From Eleusine coracana subsp. coracana (taxonomy: Eukaryota; Streptophyta; Magnoliopsida; Poales; Poaceae), in contig CM064426.1 in assembly GCA_032690845.1 (NCBI GenBank), positions 47,225,417-47,289,416 of the forward strand: 64,000 nucleotides of DNA, written 5' to 3'. The position numbers and the translations under genes are program-made. The notes beneath the pieces are model-generated. The model worked only from the letters and a program-made list of their open reading frames with translations. It did not search any database and was not told the DNA's origin. This document shows, piece by piece, positions 10,723-23,546 of the stretch (within the stretch, counting starts at the first letter, position 1; every line of letters starts with the position of its first letter).

Positions 10723-13542
10723 CATTAACCGGAATTCGCAGCAGTCGGTGAGCCTCCTCGTCCTAGTCCTTTTCGCATGTAACCGCAAAATCTCAACGCA
10801 ACCACCTGATTTACTACGAGGACGCCGGCATTCTGTTTTCCCCTGGTCCCGACCCGTCACCGCTGATCACCAGAGCCGCCTCCACGACGAGCCCCTGCTT
10901 CCGGCCTCCTCCGACGCGAACCGACGTGATGCCGAGTCTCCCCGAGTCGCCGTGAAGCTGTAGGAGTAGACCCCGTCCGTTTTTCTGCTCCGAGCCGTTT
11001 CCGTGACCCCGCCGGATCTCCCTCTTTTGCCGCCTCTCGCCGATGACCACTTTCCTGTGAGATCCCGATCCCGCGACCCACACCAATCTCTCCGCCTTAG
11101 TGCGAGCCTTGTTTTACTCCTTCCACGGCGAGTTTCCGACCCGTGTAGTGCCCGACGGCGAGCCCTCCGGTGAGCCCCACCCCGCACCGGCGAGCCTGCT
11201 GGCATCCTCCTGGCATCTGAGCTGGAACCCGCGTGGCGCTGACATGGTTGTCACATGGCACTGACGTGTTAAAAAAAAAAACTAAACCCGAAATTCTCTA
11301 GAAATTACAGAAAATTGTTGAAATTTCTAAAATGCATAGTAAATTCATTTTAAGTCCAAATGACCCCAAACCAATTTTGTTTGCTTCATAATAATGTGCT
11401 GTATTTTAGTAAAATAATAACCAGCTGTCTATGTCAATATATTTTGATTAATTAAATAACTTGTGTAAACACTAATTAATTCCTTAATAATTCTAGGAAT
11501 GAAATTAAATCCTGATTTTTGGCATGGTTAGTAAATACATAATTATCTATTACCACAAATTTTGGTTTGGCAAATTATGAATCATTTTAGGCTCTGGAAA
11601 TTAGTTAGTGTGTTGACTTAAATTAATTCTAGTAATTATTTATAATTAATTGGCCCCTGCCACTTGGCACAAAAATCACTCACGCAAGTCTCTGTGCTCA
11701 GTAAATTACACAAGTCCACAAACCTAAATTTACTTAATTAAATTAAATTAATTGCTCATACCACTACTTTACTTTAATAAATGCTAGTAATTAGAATAAA
11801 TATATCCAGAGGCTGTAAATTAGTAAAAATGCAATTCATCTATGTCCCTGTTCATGATAAATCACTCAAGTCTAGAATAGATTGGTTACTATTTTAATTA
11901 CTTAATTGTTCTAAAAAACTATAACAACCCTAAATAAATGATTAACACACATAAAATGATGAAACTCTAATTTGTTTCTTTGAAGCATATGGCTTCGAGA
12001 ACATTGAAGCATATGGCTTCGAGAACATAATAATAATTTATCGACATCAAAACACAATGTGCTTGCATGCATTATATCATTGCATATAACGGTGTTACAA
12101 CAATACCGTTAACACCTTTGTCATCATATAGGCAACGACAACTAGGAGCCCGAAGAGGATCAGAAGGAGACTGAGTCTCAGGAACAAGAGGTTGAATTCG
12201 CTAACGCTAGTGTTGATCCAGGCAAGCCCCGGTTTTCATTCGCCATTTTATAAAGTTGCTAGTTATCAATATTAATAGTGTCTATGATTATTGATGCATT
12301 AGGTCATAGGAGTTGATTGGAACTTACTTGCATGATACCCAAACGACCTACGCCTCTGTCAGTAGAACTTGGTAGTATCGGTACTGTGTTGCTATGCTTA
12401 GTAATTGGTAGACGCGATAGATATCATTACTAAGAATGAACTTGACCACTGGACCGGGTAGGGACGATGCATGTGTAGGTTTGCAGCAATACATGGGTGT
12501 TGACTACGGTAGCCCTGCCTTGTCGAACCTAGGACCCGTCCGTGGTCGGCCCCTTGGTCAAGTATTGAACAGTACCGAATGCATGCTAGTCTATGGGCAC
12601 TAGTAAACTGATGTAGCATTGACGCAGCAATGAGGACGGTACCTAGTATAGTGGTTGTTGACCCTTCTACTGCTGGAGTGGGCGGTTCGTACCGCGAAGT
12701 ACTATTGGCACGACGACATGCCCAATTACTGAGACTGGACCTAGACCGAGTTGTTTTTTGTCCTTGCGAAAGGTTGCCATATACAACCTTAATTGGTGCG
12801 TATGTGTCGTGTATCTCGGGTTATCCCAGCTGGTGTAAATCAATTGCAATTACTGTCCCTCGCAGTAATGAGTACCACTTGGTCACTGAGTCGTCACGTA
12901 GTTGCACATGGTACTTGGGAATTGATTATGATGCTTACTATTGAGAATACTTTTATGGCTCTTATGTTGTACTTACCTTATGTATTGCTTTATTATCCTA
13001 TTGTTGCAACTAAAGTTACATTCTGCTCTACCCAATTAACTTGATGAATAAAACTTGATAGAACTAATAGGTTGCTTAGTGCGAGTCTTTTCAAATGAGC
13101 CACCTATTAGAGCCATTGCATACCTAGAAGTCCGACGGGTAAGTCTTGCTGAGTAATTAGTACTCAGGCTTTGTGCCACTGTTGTTTTCAGGTAATGAAG
13201 AGGTAGAGTTGCCTGAGAATGTGCTGCCCTGGGACATGCAAGTCCTTGAGGGTTGGACTGCCCACTGGGAGTCCGACTCACCGCCGTAGTACTGATGTGT
13301 GATGCTAGAGTGATGGTTCTTCGGGCAGGAATCATTGCTATACTGTATCGTCGGGCTCGTAGCTCCTTATCGTTAATCGCTTCCGCTGTGTTTTCAAAAA
13401 CATCAAGAACTTGTAATATTTCGCTGCACCCTGAGGACTTATTGATGTAATATTCAACTTAAATTTGAACCAATATTGTATTATCAAGTGTCTGTGTTAT
13501 CAGCACCGTCGGGACCTCGATCCTCCGGGAAGGGGCGCCACA
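10723..13542 (+). repeat. 3' LTR of A1, second segment
   Basis: Continuation of the LTR split by B. It is GC-rich to about 11230, then AT-rich, and ends GGGGCGCCACA at 13542. The last part is the reverse complement of 28409-31000 and 40346-42700 (A2 LTRs). It holds two copies of a near-palindromic 15-mer GAAGCATATGGCTTC at 11982 and 12006. No PBS follows, as expected for a 3' LTR. Confidence 0.85.
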
Positions 13543-13654
13543 TTTTTACTCTCAACAAGAGGGCCCGAACCTGTATAACTCGGCATCTTGTGTTACCATC
13601 GTAGTTCTTAGTCTCGACGTAGCCCGACATATTTACTGCCGATCTCAAGCTTTG
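13543..13654. other. Short unclassified fragment
   Basis: About 110 bp between the A1 LTR and copia sequence. The reverse strand contains TTATACAGGTTCGGGCC, a phrase I associate with grass retrotransposon LTRs. It is too short to assign. Confidence 0.3.
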
Positions 13655-14065
13655 ACAAGTACTTGCCATTTCTTGGGTACTTCTTTGATCTGTTGGTCTT
13701 CTCGTAAGCAGTCGAGTGTAGCCCAAGCCACCATAGAGGCTGAGTATGTTACTGCCGCTAGCTGCTGCTCACAAATCCTATGGATTGTGTCCACCATGAG
13801 AGACTATGGGTTGACTTTTAAGAGTGTTCCACTCATGTGTGATAACTCCAGTGCCATATGCTTAGCCAAAAACACAATCCAACATGGTAATGTCAAACAC
13901 ATCATTATGCAATTCCACTTTCTGAGAGACAATGTTGAGAAGGGGGATGTTGAGCTCAAATACATCGACACCAGAAACCAACTAGCCGTTATCCTCACCA
14001 AGCCCCTAGATGCTTCGAGACATGCTTTTCTTCGCAGGGAGGGGGCTTGGTGTTTGCCATCCTAG
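13655..14065 (+). pseudogene. Sirevirus-type copia RNase H tail, copy 1
   Basis: Encodes the C-terminal RNase H part of a Ty1/copia polyprotein: IEAEYVTAASCCSQILWI, VPLMCDNSSAICLAKN, YIDTRNQLAVILTKPLD. The N-terminal rest of the polyprotein is absent. It is closely similar to 17815-18206. A polypurine tract and LTR follow, so it is the 3' end of one element. Confidence 0.85.
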
Positions 14066-14076
14066 TGGCATCATTT

Positions 14077-14085
14077 AAGGGGGAG
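14077..14085 (+). promoter_or_regulatory. Polypurine tract, copia copy 1
   Basis: AAGGGGGAG just before the LTR start TGGTGTTC at 14087. An equivalent tract (GAGGGGGAG) precedes the LTR at 18215. Confidence 0.8.
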
Positions 14086-14459
14086 TTGGTGTTCTCTTGT
14101 ATATATGTATTTTATCTTTTATGCATTGCATCTCATATGTAATATATGCATTGGTAGATGAGCTTTGATTCTTATTCTTTCTTACATTTCTCTTTGCTAC
14201 GATTGCGCTTGAGCTAAGTTGTGTGGATGTGATGGTAATCTCTCATACTTAGATTTTTTAGATGGCCTGTTATAGACTCATTTGAGCATCTTGCAAATCT
14301 TAAAGGTAAACTTAGCTTCTTGTGAACCTTATGAACTAATCTTACTAAACCTTGCTCACCATCTCTATAGTTGCTTTTATCCCTATCAAGACTTACGTTG
14401 AGGCTAGTCTAGAGGATATCTTAGCTATGGCACCTTGTATTTGCGAAATGTGGCTTTGC

Positions 14460-15625
14460 AAATGTTTAGCTCATGATGGAACATTGTGGGAACGTTTGTT
14501 CCTTTTGCCGCAAAGGTATGCTCATCCTTATGCTTTTAATTTGCAACATAAATTGACTATGCTTTGAAGCCTCGGGGTGTTTGCCGTACCCAGTCGTGCG
14601 ACCCTCTGCATGGATTAGAAGTAACATAAAAATGCTAAATCCAAACACTGTACTTCGAAGCCTCGTGGTGTTTGCCGTACCTAGTCATGTGACCCTCCGC
14701 ACGGATTAGAAGCTACATGAGGATAATATAAGAATAATTCTTTTACCCTTTTCTTATGAGTCTCTGTTGCATATGTGAGCATTTGTAGAGCTTATTTTCT
14801 TCAAATGCTTGTTGCCTTAGTTGAGATTGAAACTGGCTAGATTCTTATGATTCACTTGATGCTTTTTTTACCTTGGATGGAAGTACTTACACATATGATG
14901 ATGGTTTTTCTTAGATTAAGTAAATTTGATTCTATCTAAACTAGTCAATCTTTCTGCTTAGCTTGTATATCTCTTTGTGTTTGTGCCTTGCTATCTATTT
15001 TTTATCTTTGTATGATTGGGAGCTATTGACTTTTCACTTCATGGCTCTATGTTTATTGTTAGCAAAGTTAAATGTTTATTTAGCTCATGGTGGAACATTG
15101 TGGGAACGTGTGTTCCTTTTGCCGCAAAGGCATGCTCTTTTATCTTGTGAATAAACCTTGGATAATATTCTAAGTGCATTTGATCAAGAATAATTCTAAA
15201 ATGCTAAATCCAAACACTATGACTTGAGGCCTCGAGGTGTTTGCCATACCCAGTCGTGCGACCCTCCTCATGGATAAGAGGACACATGAGGATAAATAAT
15301 AATCACCTGATCAATTGAGTCACTGTTGCATATGTGAGCGTTTGTATAGCTCATTTTCTGTGAATGCTTGTTGCCCTAGTTGAGATTGAAACTAGCTAGA
15401 TTCTTATGATTCACTTGATGCTTGTTCTGCCTTGGATGGGAGTACTTACACATGTGGTGGCAGCGTTTCTCAAAATAAGCAAATTTGATTCTATCTAAGC
15501 TAGTCAATATTTCTACTTAGCTTGTATAGCTCTTGTTGTTTATGCCTCGCTGTCTATTTTTGATCTTTGTATGATTGGGAGCTATTGATTTTACACTTCA
15601 TAGCTATATGCTTGTGATTAGCACG
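14460..15625 (+). repeat. 559-bp tandem duplication in the LTR
   Basis: Two diverged copies with a period near 559 bp (TTCTTATGATTCACTTGATG at 14842 and 15401). Each includes GGAACATTGTGGGAACG and the phrase GGTGTTTGCCGTACCCAGTC. The latter has an extra copy near 14655. Confidence 0.8.
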
Positions 15626-16559
15626 GTTAAATGCTTGTTTGCATAATTGTTGAAGCTCCTTAGGTTTGCATTTTCATGCATTACATGTTTGCTTGTTCTT
15701 TTGCCTCTTATATGAGTTCATTGCCAAAGGGGAAGAAAATATTTTTTTCATGCACAAATAATGCTAAGAAACTTAAAATGATCCATTTTGCATTGGATGA
15801 GACCTACCACAACTTGAAGGGGAGCATATCATGATCTTGAGCGTTTCCAGCGCTTTTCACATTCTTTGCATTTCAGGTAATTTTCTTTGCCAACTGGTTT
15901 TCTGATCCCTACTTTGCTAGATGACTTTTTTTCACCTTTTCTTTGGGTTTGGCCATTTGGATGAGCTTATTTGGTTTCACATTTCAATCTAGTGCTAGGA
16001 GTGGACATCATGTTTTAGAGGAGAGGAGAGGGTGTGTGAGAGACATCACTTTCTCTTCCAAATAGTGGGAGGAAGAGTGTGGCTTCCTAGCCTTGTACCT
16101 ATGGATCTTGTAAGCATGTTTCCATGATATGAGAGTTATTTTCATGCTCAAGATCTCCTTCTCTTCTTCAATCCCGAATTTCTCTTTTCTTCTATTTTCG
16201 GAGCTATTTTCGTGGAGATTTTTAATCTCATTTTTGAGTGGGTTTTGCTATGAATTTCTTGAGGGGTCTTGGTGCTAGGACATGCCTAAACATTCCTCTA
16301 AGAATCCTTGATTGAATCCTAGGCTATAGCACCTTCGATTTGGTGGATTTCCTCAAGAACATTCAAACCCTAGAGCTTTCGGTAAATCCTCGAATTCGTG
16401 ATGAATTCGTGAGCTTTTTGTGTGATTCCACTTGGAGAAGGAACGTCCTACCATGAGACATTTGTTGCCCAAGTTTCATAATTTTTGGAGATCGTTTGGA
16501 TAGGTTTTGGTAATTTCCTTGCCAAGTTTCGAGCAAAGTTTTGGTTCTGCTAAGTGTCT

Positions 16560-16721
16560 ATCGGCACTATCGATGGCTGGACCGGCACTGCCGGTAGCCT
16601 GAGTTTGAACTCACAGTGACACTCCGGCTGTTGCTTTCCTGAGTTTTGAGAATCCCATACTAGCACTACCGATGGGAGTTACTAGCGCTGCCGATGGTAT
16701 CAACCAGCACTGCCGATGGTA
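16560..16721 (+). promoter_or_regulatory. Dyad cluster, CGGCACTGCCG type, LTR 1
   Basis: Five degenerate copies of CGGCACTGCCGATGG or ACCGGCACTGCCGGT, each a dyad around one central base. They lie about 250-415 bp before the LTR end, the same place as in the related LTRs. Confidence 0.8.
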
Positions 16722-16975
16722 GTCCAGAGATGTTTGACTTGTGTGCATTTCTTGAGTATTTGAAGTCTTTTCAGTTCACTTTTGTTTCTACTGTGTTCTA
16801 CTGCTGTTGTTGATCACTCCTAGGGTTAGCACATCACAAGTTGGTGTGTGTGGCCTTGGTGATCGGTTTAGAGGTTGGCTCGGGTTGTAATTGGGACATA
16901 CGCCGAGTTCTTGAGAAGAATTTCAATTGGCTCCCATTCACCCCCCCCCCCTCTGGTCACCTTCTTGGTCCTTCA

Positions 16976-18206
16976 AAGGGCATTAGTCTTTATCAAATGG
17001 ATGTGAAGAGTGCTTTCCTAAATGATTTCATAGAGGAAGAGGTTTATGTAAGCCAATCACCTGGCTTTGAGCACCACAAATACCCAAATCGTGTGTACAA
17101 GCTTCAGATGGCTTTGTATGGGCTAAAGAAAGCACCTAGGGCATGGTATGCTAGGCTTAAGACCTTCTTGCTACAGCACGGGTATGTCATGGGGTATGTT
17201 GATAAAACCTTGTTCACTCTAAAGCATGGAAATAACTTTCTAATGGTTTAGATATATGTGCATGATATCATCTTTGGAGGTTCCTCTCATGCTCTTGTGT
17301 CCATATTTTAGGAAGCTATGGAAAATGAATTTTAGATGTCGATGATGGATGGGCTAAACTTCTTTCTTGGACTTCAAATCAAGCAGTGCAAGCAAGGCAC
17401 CTTCATACATCAAGTCAAGTATAAGAAGGATCTTCTGAAGAAGTTTGACATGGTGAATGTGAAGCTGTTGTTTACACCAATGTCCACTACAACGGCATTT
17501 GACCCCGATGAGGTCTGTGAAGTAGTGGACCAAATGGAGTATAGGAGCATGATTGGCTTCCTCTTGTACCTGACGGTGATAAGACCTGACATACACTTTG
17601 TAGTATGTATCTGTGCTCGCTTTTAAGCTTCCCCAAGGGTGACTCATTGCAAGGCTGTCAAGCGCATCTTCAGGTATATCAATGCACCCTTGAGTTCGAA
17701 CTTTGGTACTTTGCATCTTCATCTCTTGATCTCATTGGGTATTCGGATGCGGACTTTGCTAGTGTAGAATTGATAGAAAGAGCACTTCTAGTACATGCCA
17801 TTTATTTGGTACTTCTTTGATCTGTTCGTCTTCTCGTAAGTAGTCGAGTGTATCCCAATCCATCATAGAGGCTGAGTATGTTGCTGCTGCTAGCTGTTGC
17901 TCACAAATCCTATGGATTGTGTCCACCATGAGAGACTATGAGTTAACCTTTAAGAGTGTTCCACTCATGTGTGATAACTCCAGTGCCATATGCTTAGCCA
18001 ACAACCCAATCCAACATGATAAGGTCAAACACATCATTGTGCGATTCCACATCCTGAGAGACAATGTTGAGAAGGGAGATGTTGAGCTCAAATACATCGA
18101 CACCAGAAACCATCTAGCTGATATCCTCACCAAGCCCCTAGATGCTTCGAGACATGCTTTTCTTCAAGGGGAACTTTGTGTTTGCCATCCCTATGGCATC
18201 ATCTGA
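16976..18206 (+). pseudogene. Sirevirus-type copia RT and RNase H, copy 2
   Basis: Starts directly at the LTR end with the RT segment LYQMDVKSAFLNDFIEEE and continues through ALYGLKKAPRAWYARL. The usual YVDD region reads IYVHDIIFGG, so a catalytic Asp is His. Stops interrupt it near 17250, 17310, 17335 and 17624. RNase H follows (IMEAEYVAAA-like region, MCDNSSAICLANN, HLADILTKPLD). PBS, gag, protease and integrase are deleted between the LTR and RT. Confidence 0.85.
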
Positions 18207-18214
18207 GGGGGAGT

Positions 18215-18601
18215 TGGTGTCCTCTTGTATATATGTATCTTATGTTTTATGCATTGCATCTCATATGTAATATATGCATTGGTAGATGAGCTTTGATTCT
18301 TATGCTTTCTTGCATTTCTCTTTGCTATGATTGAGCTTGAGCTAAGTTGTGTATATGTGATGGTAATCTCTCATGCTTAGATTTTCTAGATGGCCTGTTA
18401 TAGACTCATTTGAGCAACTTGCTAATCTTAAAGGTAAAATTAGCTTCTTGTGAACCTTATGAACTAATCTTGCAAAAACTTCCTCACCATGTGTATAATT
18501 GCTCTTATCCTTGTTGAGACTTGCATTAAGGCTAGTCTAGAGGATGTCTTGGCTTTGGCACCTTGTGTTTGTGAAATGGAAGGCTTTGCTAATGTTTAGC
18601 T
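18215..18601 (+). repeat. Sirevirus LTR start, truncated by element C
   Basis: Repeats the first about 390 bp of the LTR at 14087 (TGGTGTCCTCTTGTATATATG), after its own purine tract. It ends where element C starts. Confidence 0.85.
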
Positions 18602-21600
18602 TGTGACACCCTAGTGTCACTTTGCCCTAATGATATGTCATCTCACTTAATCTACACGCCCAAGAGAACATTAATGGACTTAAGATTAAATAAGAGATCA
18701 AAAATAAGAATAAATTGAGCCCAATTAATTAAAATAAAGGGAGATCACAAACCCAAGTAATTTCAACAGAAGTGTACCAATATTTTTACATAATCATGAT
18801 GGGCATATAAAAAGGGAATTTTAAGGAATTTACTAGAAGTTTTAGTCAAGGTTTAATAGCTGGGAAAATTCAGTGAAAGCAGAAAAACAGAGTTAAGTGT
18901 GGAATATTTATAAATTTTTAGAGGAAGAATTCGAGGAAAAGTTCTATACGAAAGTTGCTCACAATATTGTTCTACATGACCACAAAAATGTGCAGTCCAA
19001 TCAAAATTCAGGAAGACCTCCAATTGACTCGAACAGTAAGTCTTCGGGAGAGAGAAGAATGGGTTTGACATTTTGTCAAACATCTACAGGGCGGCGGGCC
19101 ACCAGGCAGTGGCAGCGGCGTTCCGGCGCCCATACCACCGACGGTGAGTAGCTGGCAGGCCCGTCCTTTACCGTTAACCCTTGTCCTCCCTACCCAGCGT
19201 GGCGAGCTGCCTTTTGCTCTCTTTCTCTCTCTCCCACGCTCTCGTTCTCTCTCGCTCACTAGTCCTCATCGCCGCCGGCCTTATCCAGAGACTAGAGCTC
19301 AAATTCACGCACATTTGCCTCTCTAGCAGCAGCTACGCACTCCGCACACTCCCCAGCAAAACGCTGCTCGCCGCTGAGCCCTGCTACTCCCTTCTTCTCC
19401 AGTGAGCACCCCGAATTCGACGCATCCCCTGTTTTTGGTTGTCGGGCTCGCCATGGCCGCTGCCGTCGAGTGAGGTGAGCGCTGCTCGATTCCTCGCACC
19501 TAAGCAAGCACAGGACCACCTCAGAGCTCACTGCCCACTCCTAACCTGTGCTGTGCTGTGTGCTTGCCGGAATCGGAAGCAACCGAGCCGCTGCCGTTCA
19601 TCGCGCGGTGGGGGCTCACGGCGACAGCCCAGCTCCGGCCAGCCCGACGTCGACACCACCCCCACCCAGCTTCACGGCCTCAAGGTGATGCCTCCAGACC
19701 CCTCGCCTTGCCTTGTCAAGCTCTGTGTGAGGTGCTCGCCGTCGGCCATGGTGGCGTAGCACCGCCGCTCATCGCCGACGATGCTCCGGTGACCCCTTCA
19801 CTCGCCACCACCACCCACCGAACCCTAGTGAGCCCCTGGTCGCGTAGAGAAGCACGAAGTCCCGAGTCCCGCCGCTGATCGCCACCGGCAGGCCAGCCGA
19901 GTCGCAGCGCCGCCGCGCGCGCACGCGGCTCTGTTTGAAAATTGTCAATGGCATTTTTTGTAAATACCAGTGAACTTTTGATTAAATTGAAAAATTGATA
20001 TCTCCAAAAATATAAGGCCAAAAATTGCAAACTAAATTGTTTTGGAATCCTTGTAACTTGTACCTTGCCCTAGTTAGCATGAAGTTTAGGGTTTTTGATA
20101 ATTTTGGGTGAATTTAAATCAAAACAAACAACCCTTTGTAAAGCAAATAAAACCATAATTAATTCTATAAAAATGATTAAATCCCAAACTTTTGGCATGC
20201 ACACTCCTCATGGCATATGTGACCCACTGACAAGTGGCCATACTTAATTTATGCATATTTTCATGATTATGTGCATTTCTTGCATTTTAAGTATATGAAT
20301 TTATATGATTTGATGGCATGGAAATTAATTCTGAGAAATTGCATATATGTATATAATGCTTTTATATGTTACTGAGAAAATCCATATAGTCAATTTCCAT
20401 CTCGAACTATTTTAGTTGATTCAGATTTGCTAATCTCAATATTGCTCTTAACAATTGCATAATTATCACTTTGGGCTTATTTGTTAAAATGTCTTTTCTG
20501 AAATTTATGCCCTAGCACTGTATTTTATGCTTACCTTCATCATGTAGTGCTGTAGAGTAATCGATGATACCATGCTCATATTTAAAGTATACAAACGCTA
20601 TGGTTGTAGTTGAAAACTATAGTATTTCTTCTAATTAGAATTTTGTTCCCTTCAATTAATTGATGGTTCCAACATACATAGTAAAGCACAACATTTCATG
20701 CATGAGCATCATTTCATTAATTTTATTTGTTGAGGAAGTGCCATGAATCATCATACGGATTCTTGCCCTGCATTGCATCACATCATTTAGGAAACGAGAC
20801 TGGAAGCAAGACCGAGGCAAGCAACCCCGAGGAGCCCAGAGTTGAGATAACACCGTTGGAGTTACTATCTTCGAACAGCCCCAAGGCAAGCCCCGGTGCA
20901 TAACCCTGTTTTTCTAAGTTTTCGGTTTAATTTAACATTGGTTGAGCATCATAGCTTGTTCATTTACGTGTAGGAATCGATCAAAACCATAGCTGCATTA
21001 GTAATTCCCTATACCCAAGGTTGGTTCAGTTTAGGTATAAGCCTTCCGTTAGCAATGCTATGCTTAATAATGAGTCACCGGTAGCAACATCGAGTGGTAC
21101 AGAGACCACTCGGTATAGGATTTTATAATTGTTAACTCTCACATTTTGATACTTATGAAAAAGAATGCCGTATGGGAATTGCATGTGTAGGTGAGCGGCG
21201 GCAGGGTTCTTCCTTGACTGCTATAGCCCGTACGTGTCACGTATGGATCGTTGCGACTCCGCGAGCAAGTATCAAATAGTACCAAATGCATAGCCTCGTA
21301 TGGCAGTTGGTAAACTTAGTATCATGAGCATCGTAGTGTTGGCCGCTCACTTCCCACTTTGCGCAAAGTGTCGGTCATGGTGGATGCACGGGTTTGTTGG
21401 AAGTTGGATGGTGTATGGTTTAATCCTTGGATCCGATGATGAACAGTGGTCGCATGGGGGACATACACCCGGAGTGAGGACCCGGTCCAGCTTTATGATA
21501 ATCTTGTGAAAGATGGCCATACGTGTTATTAAATTATGCATATGTCGTGCATTTTGGGTTTCTCCTGCAAGATATAAATCGATATATATCACCGTCCCTC

Positions 21601-22375
21601 GTGGATATGAGTACCACTTTTCTCGAGCAGATTGCAGCGTAGTAAGAACTAACGATGAAGATACATTTGTTGTTTGGATCACTCAATTGCTGTATTGAAA
21701 TCTTGTTTGGTAGGGCATAGCTCATTAAATTTATATTCATGTCACAACCCTATTAATCTGGCTAAAAGGTGAATTTAGAAACTAGACAAGTGCTGCTTTG
21801 GCAACTAAATTTCAGCGAGCCTGGTCAGCCCCATGCATATTAGGAGTCGGCTTTAGAAAGCCATTTTGACGGGTAAGTCTTACGGAGTATATTAGATACT
21901 CAGGGTTTGTTGTTAAATTTTATTGCAGGCATGCATTCCTCTAACTTCTATCTGAGCCATGAACATGATGGGTGGGTCGAGGAACCAAGTAGTGAATGGA
22001 CCTATGAGTGGGTTCCTTGCTCACCGAGTCACGGACCCGAGGAGTGAACCATGACTAGGGCTGTTATGGTTTACTTAGGTTTATCTACCGTCGTGTTTAA
22101 GTATCGCTTCCTTTACGTGATGTAATAAACTCTGCACTCGGAACAATATGTATTGTAATTTCCACTCGGACCTGTGTATGTAAATCTGAAATTCCAAACT
22201 TGGTTTGTAAGATTAATCAACACTCGGTTTGTAATAATGCACATTACTCTTTATGTAACTTTGCAAATGATGGCATGTTCGTGTGTATGTACTATGTATG
22301 TCGGCTTCGTTCGACATTACCCAAAGGTGATCCTGGATCGGTCATTCCCCTCAGTTCGAGGTGCGAGATGCCACA
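18602..22375 (+). repeat. 5' LTR of C
   Basis: 3774 bp, from TGTGACACCC to GATGCCACA. It is AT-rich at first, GC-rich with CpG and a CT-rich patch at 19080-19930, then AT-rich. It shares the overall plan of the A and B LTRs but little sequence. No gene is seen; long frames in the GC-rich part lack protein-like features. Confidence 0.85.
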
Positions 22376-22377
22376 GG

Positions 22378-22390
22378 TGGTATCAGAGCC
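22378..22390 (+). promoter_or_regulatory. Primer-binding site of C
   Basis: TGGTATCAGAGCC, two bases after the LTR end; it matches initiator tRNA-Met. Confidence 0.92.
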
Positions 22391-23546
22391 GTGTTGGGAA
22401 AAGTACTACACTTAAGAACATTCCTCAATCAAAAACTGTTTTTTTTTGTGAGGTACGAGTTAGAAAGCCCAATTAAGGATGATTAGTAGTAGTAAGGTGG
22501 CAAAGCTAACCCTGGGTTATGATTGTTTAATTTCTTGCATCTATGGATTCTTCAACGGAGGTATGTGCCCTGTGCGTGGATCGGTTGCGCTCTAAACACC
22601 GATTGCCATTCGGGTGGGCAAATACCCGGGCTTTGTTTGATGCGCGGACCGAATGCGCTTAAATGTTGGCTGCCTTCCGGGTGGGCAAATACCTGGCAAT
22701 AAACTGTTGTTGTTATTTTGGCTTGTTTCTTTTAAATTTGATGATTGTTTCTGCAATGGATTTTTTGCAGGTACACTAACCATAAATCATAGTTCGAGTA
22801 GTAACGTGACGAGATTGTGTGTGTGTTGCCACCGTTGCGCGATCGGTTGGTTATATACTGGCCATTGTTTTAATTTGGCAAGGACGTAGTAATTCGTCAT
22901 TTTGAGCATATGGCATTCATGCATATCATACATGCAATAATTCTCATCTGATCATGTAAGAACATCACAAATACCTTAAACATGTGAAATTGACGAGCCT
23001 AGCGCAATTTGAAGTTTATACGTGGTGTAAATCAAAAGTCTAAACTTGATGCTAAGAAATCAAAAATTTCAGAAAGTCAGTTTCGGTATGAGCACCCGGT
23101 GGAAAGATAATGAGTTTATCTATGAGTTTGGTATACTGACTTTCCCTTGGAAAAATATGGAAGTAGGTCGAAAATGCCAAACACAGAAAGGTTTTCTGGA
23201 ATTTCAGAAAGTGTTTCAGTTCTGTCCGCTGACTTTCGACGATCATAACTCTTGGTGTGTTGGTCGGATAGAGCTGTATTTGTAGGCGTTGGAAAGCTAG
23301 AGGAATTCTATAGAACATTCCTAACTAGTAAAAACTGATCTTGAACAGATCTGAGTCAAAATTATGAGCTCTTTGGGATGAAGTCAATTCTGACCGCCAA
23401 ACTGGGAACTTTGAGTTTCGGGAAACCGGTTGCATATATTTCTCATATGCAATTCCTTATCATCCATTGGACATATGGTATTTTGGCATATGTATTTTTC
23501 TCTGGTCATAAAGTTTTGACTCTTGTCTCAAAACTTAATGGCATAG
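22391..23546 (+). other. Leader of C, no gene seen
   Basis: About 1.15 kb between the PBS and the accessory ORF. No protein recognised. It contains two tandem stem-loops at 22611-22696; the rest is AT-rich. Confidence 0.6.
22611..22696 (+). ncRNA. Two tandem stem-loops with identical loops
   Basis: CGGGT-GGGCAAAT-ACCCG (22611-22628) and CCGGGT-GGGCAAAT-ACCTGG (22677-22696), 67 nt apart. The second stem uses a G-U pair where the first has G-C. They lie 220-310 nt after the PBS, where retroelement packaging signals often lie. The RNA role is inferred. Confidence 0.5.

Larger units (their letters stand above)
1..13542 (+). mobile_element. Tekay/Del-like gypsy element A1, 3' part
   Basis: Right-hand part of a + strand Ty3/gypsy chromovirus whose 5' half lies outside the window. 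It shows, in order, reverse transcriptase, RNase H, integrase, a chromodomain-like tail, a polypurine tract and the 3' LTR. The LTR starts at 2640 with TGTGACACC, ends at 13542 with GGCGCCACA, and is interrupted by element B. Removing B and one copy of its target duplication leaves about 3.9 kb, close to the 3.94 kb LTR of related element A2. The Tekay/Del assignment rests on the order of domains, the integrase C-terminus and LTR length; it is family knowledge, not a database result. Confidence 0.85.
14087..16975 (+). repeat. Sirevirus LTR shared by two tandem units
   Basis: LTR of about 2.9 kb, from TGGTGTTC after the PPT to GGTCCTTCA at 16975. The 3' part (from about 15990) matches the LTRs at 59590-60449 and 53001-54130. 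It includes a stem-loop at 16053-16077 (CTCTTCC / GGAAGAG), the dyad cluster at 16560-16721 and a run of C at 16941-16951. The 5' part is unlike those LTRs and contains a tandem duplication, so the LTR looks recombinant. No PBS follows; RT coding starts at once. Confidence 0.75.

Noticed and set aside
10814..11205. Several - strand frames of 70-112 codons
   Set aside because: GC-rich LTR sequence of A1; mutually overlapping frames with no protein-like features.
19008..19878. Frames of about 60-106 codons in the C LTR
   Set aside because: CpG-rich and CT-rich part of an LTR; composition explains the open frames.
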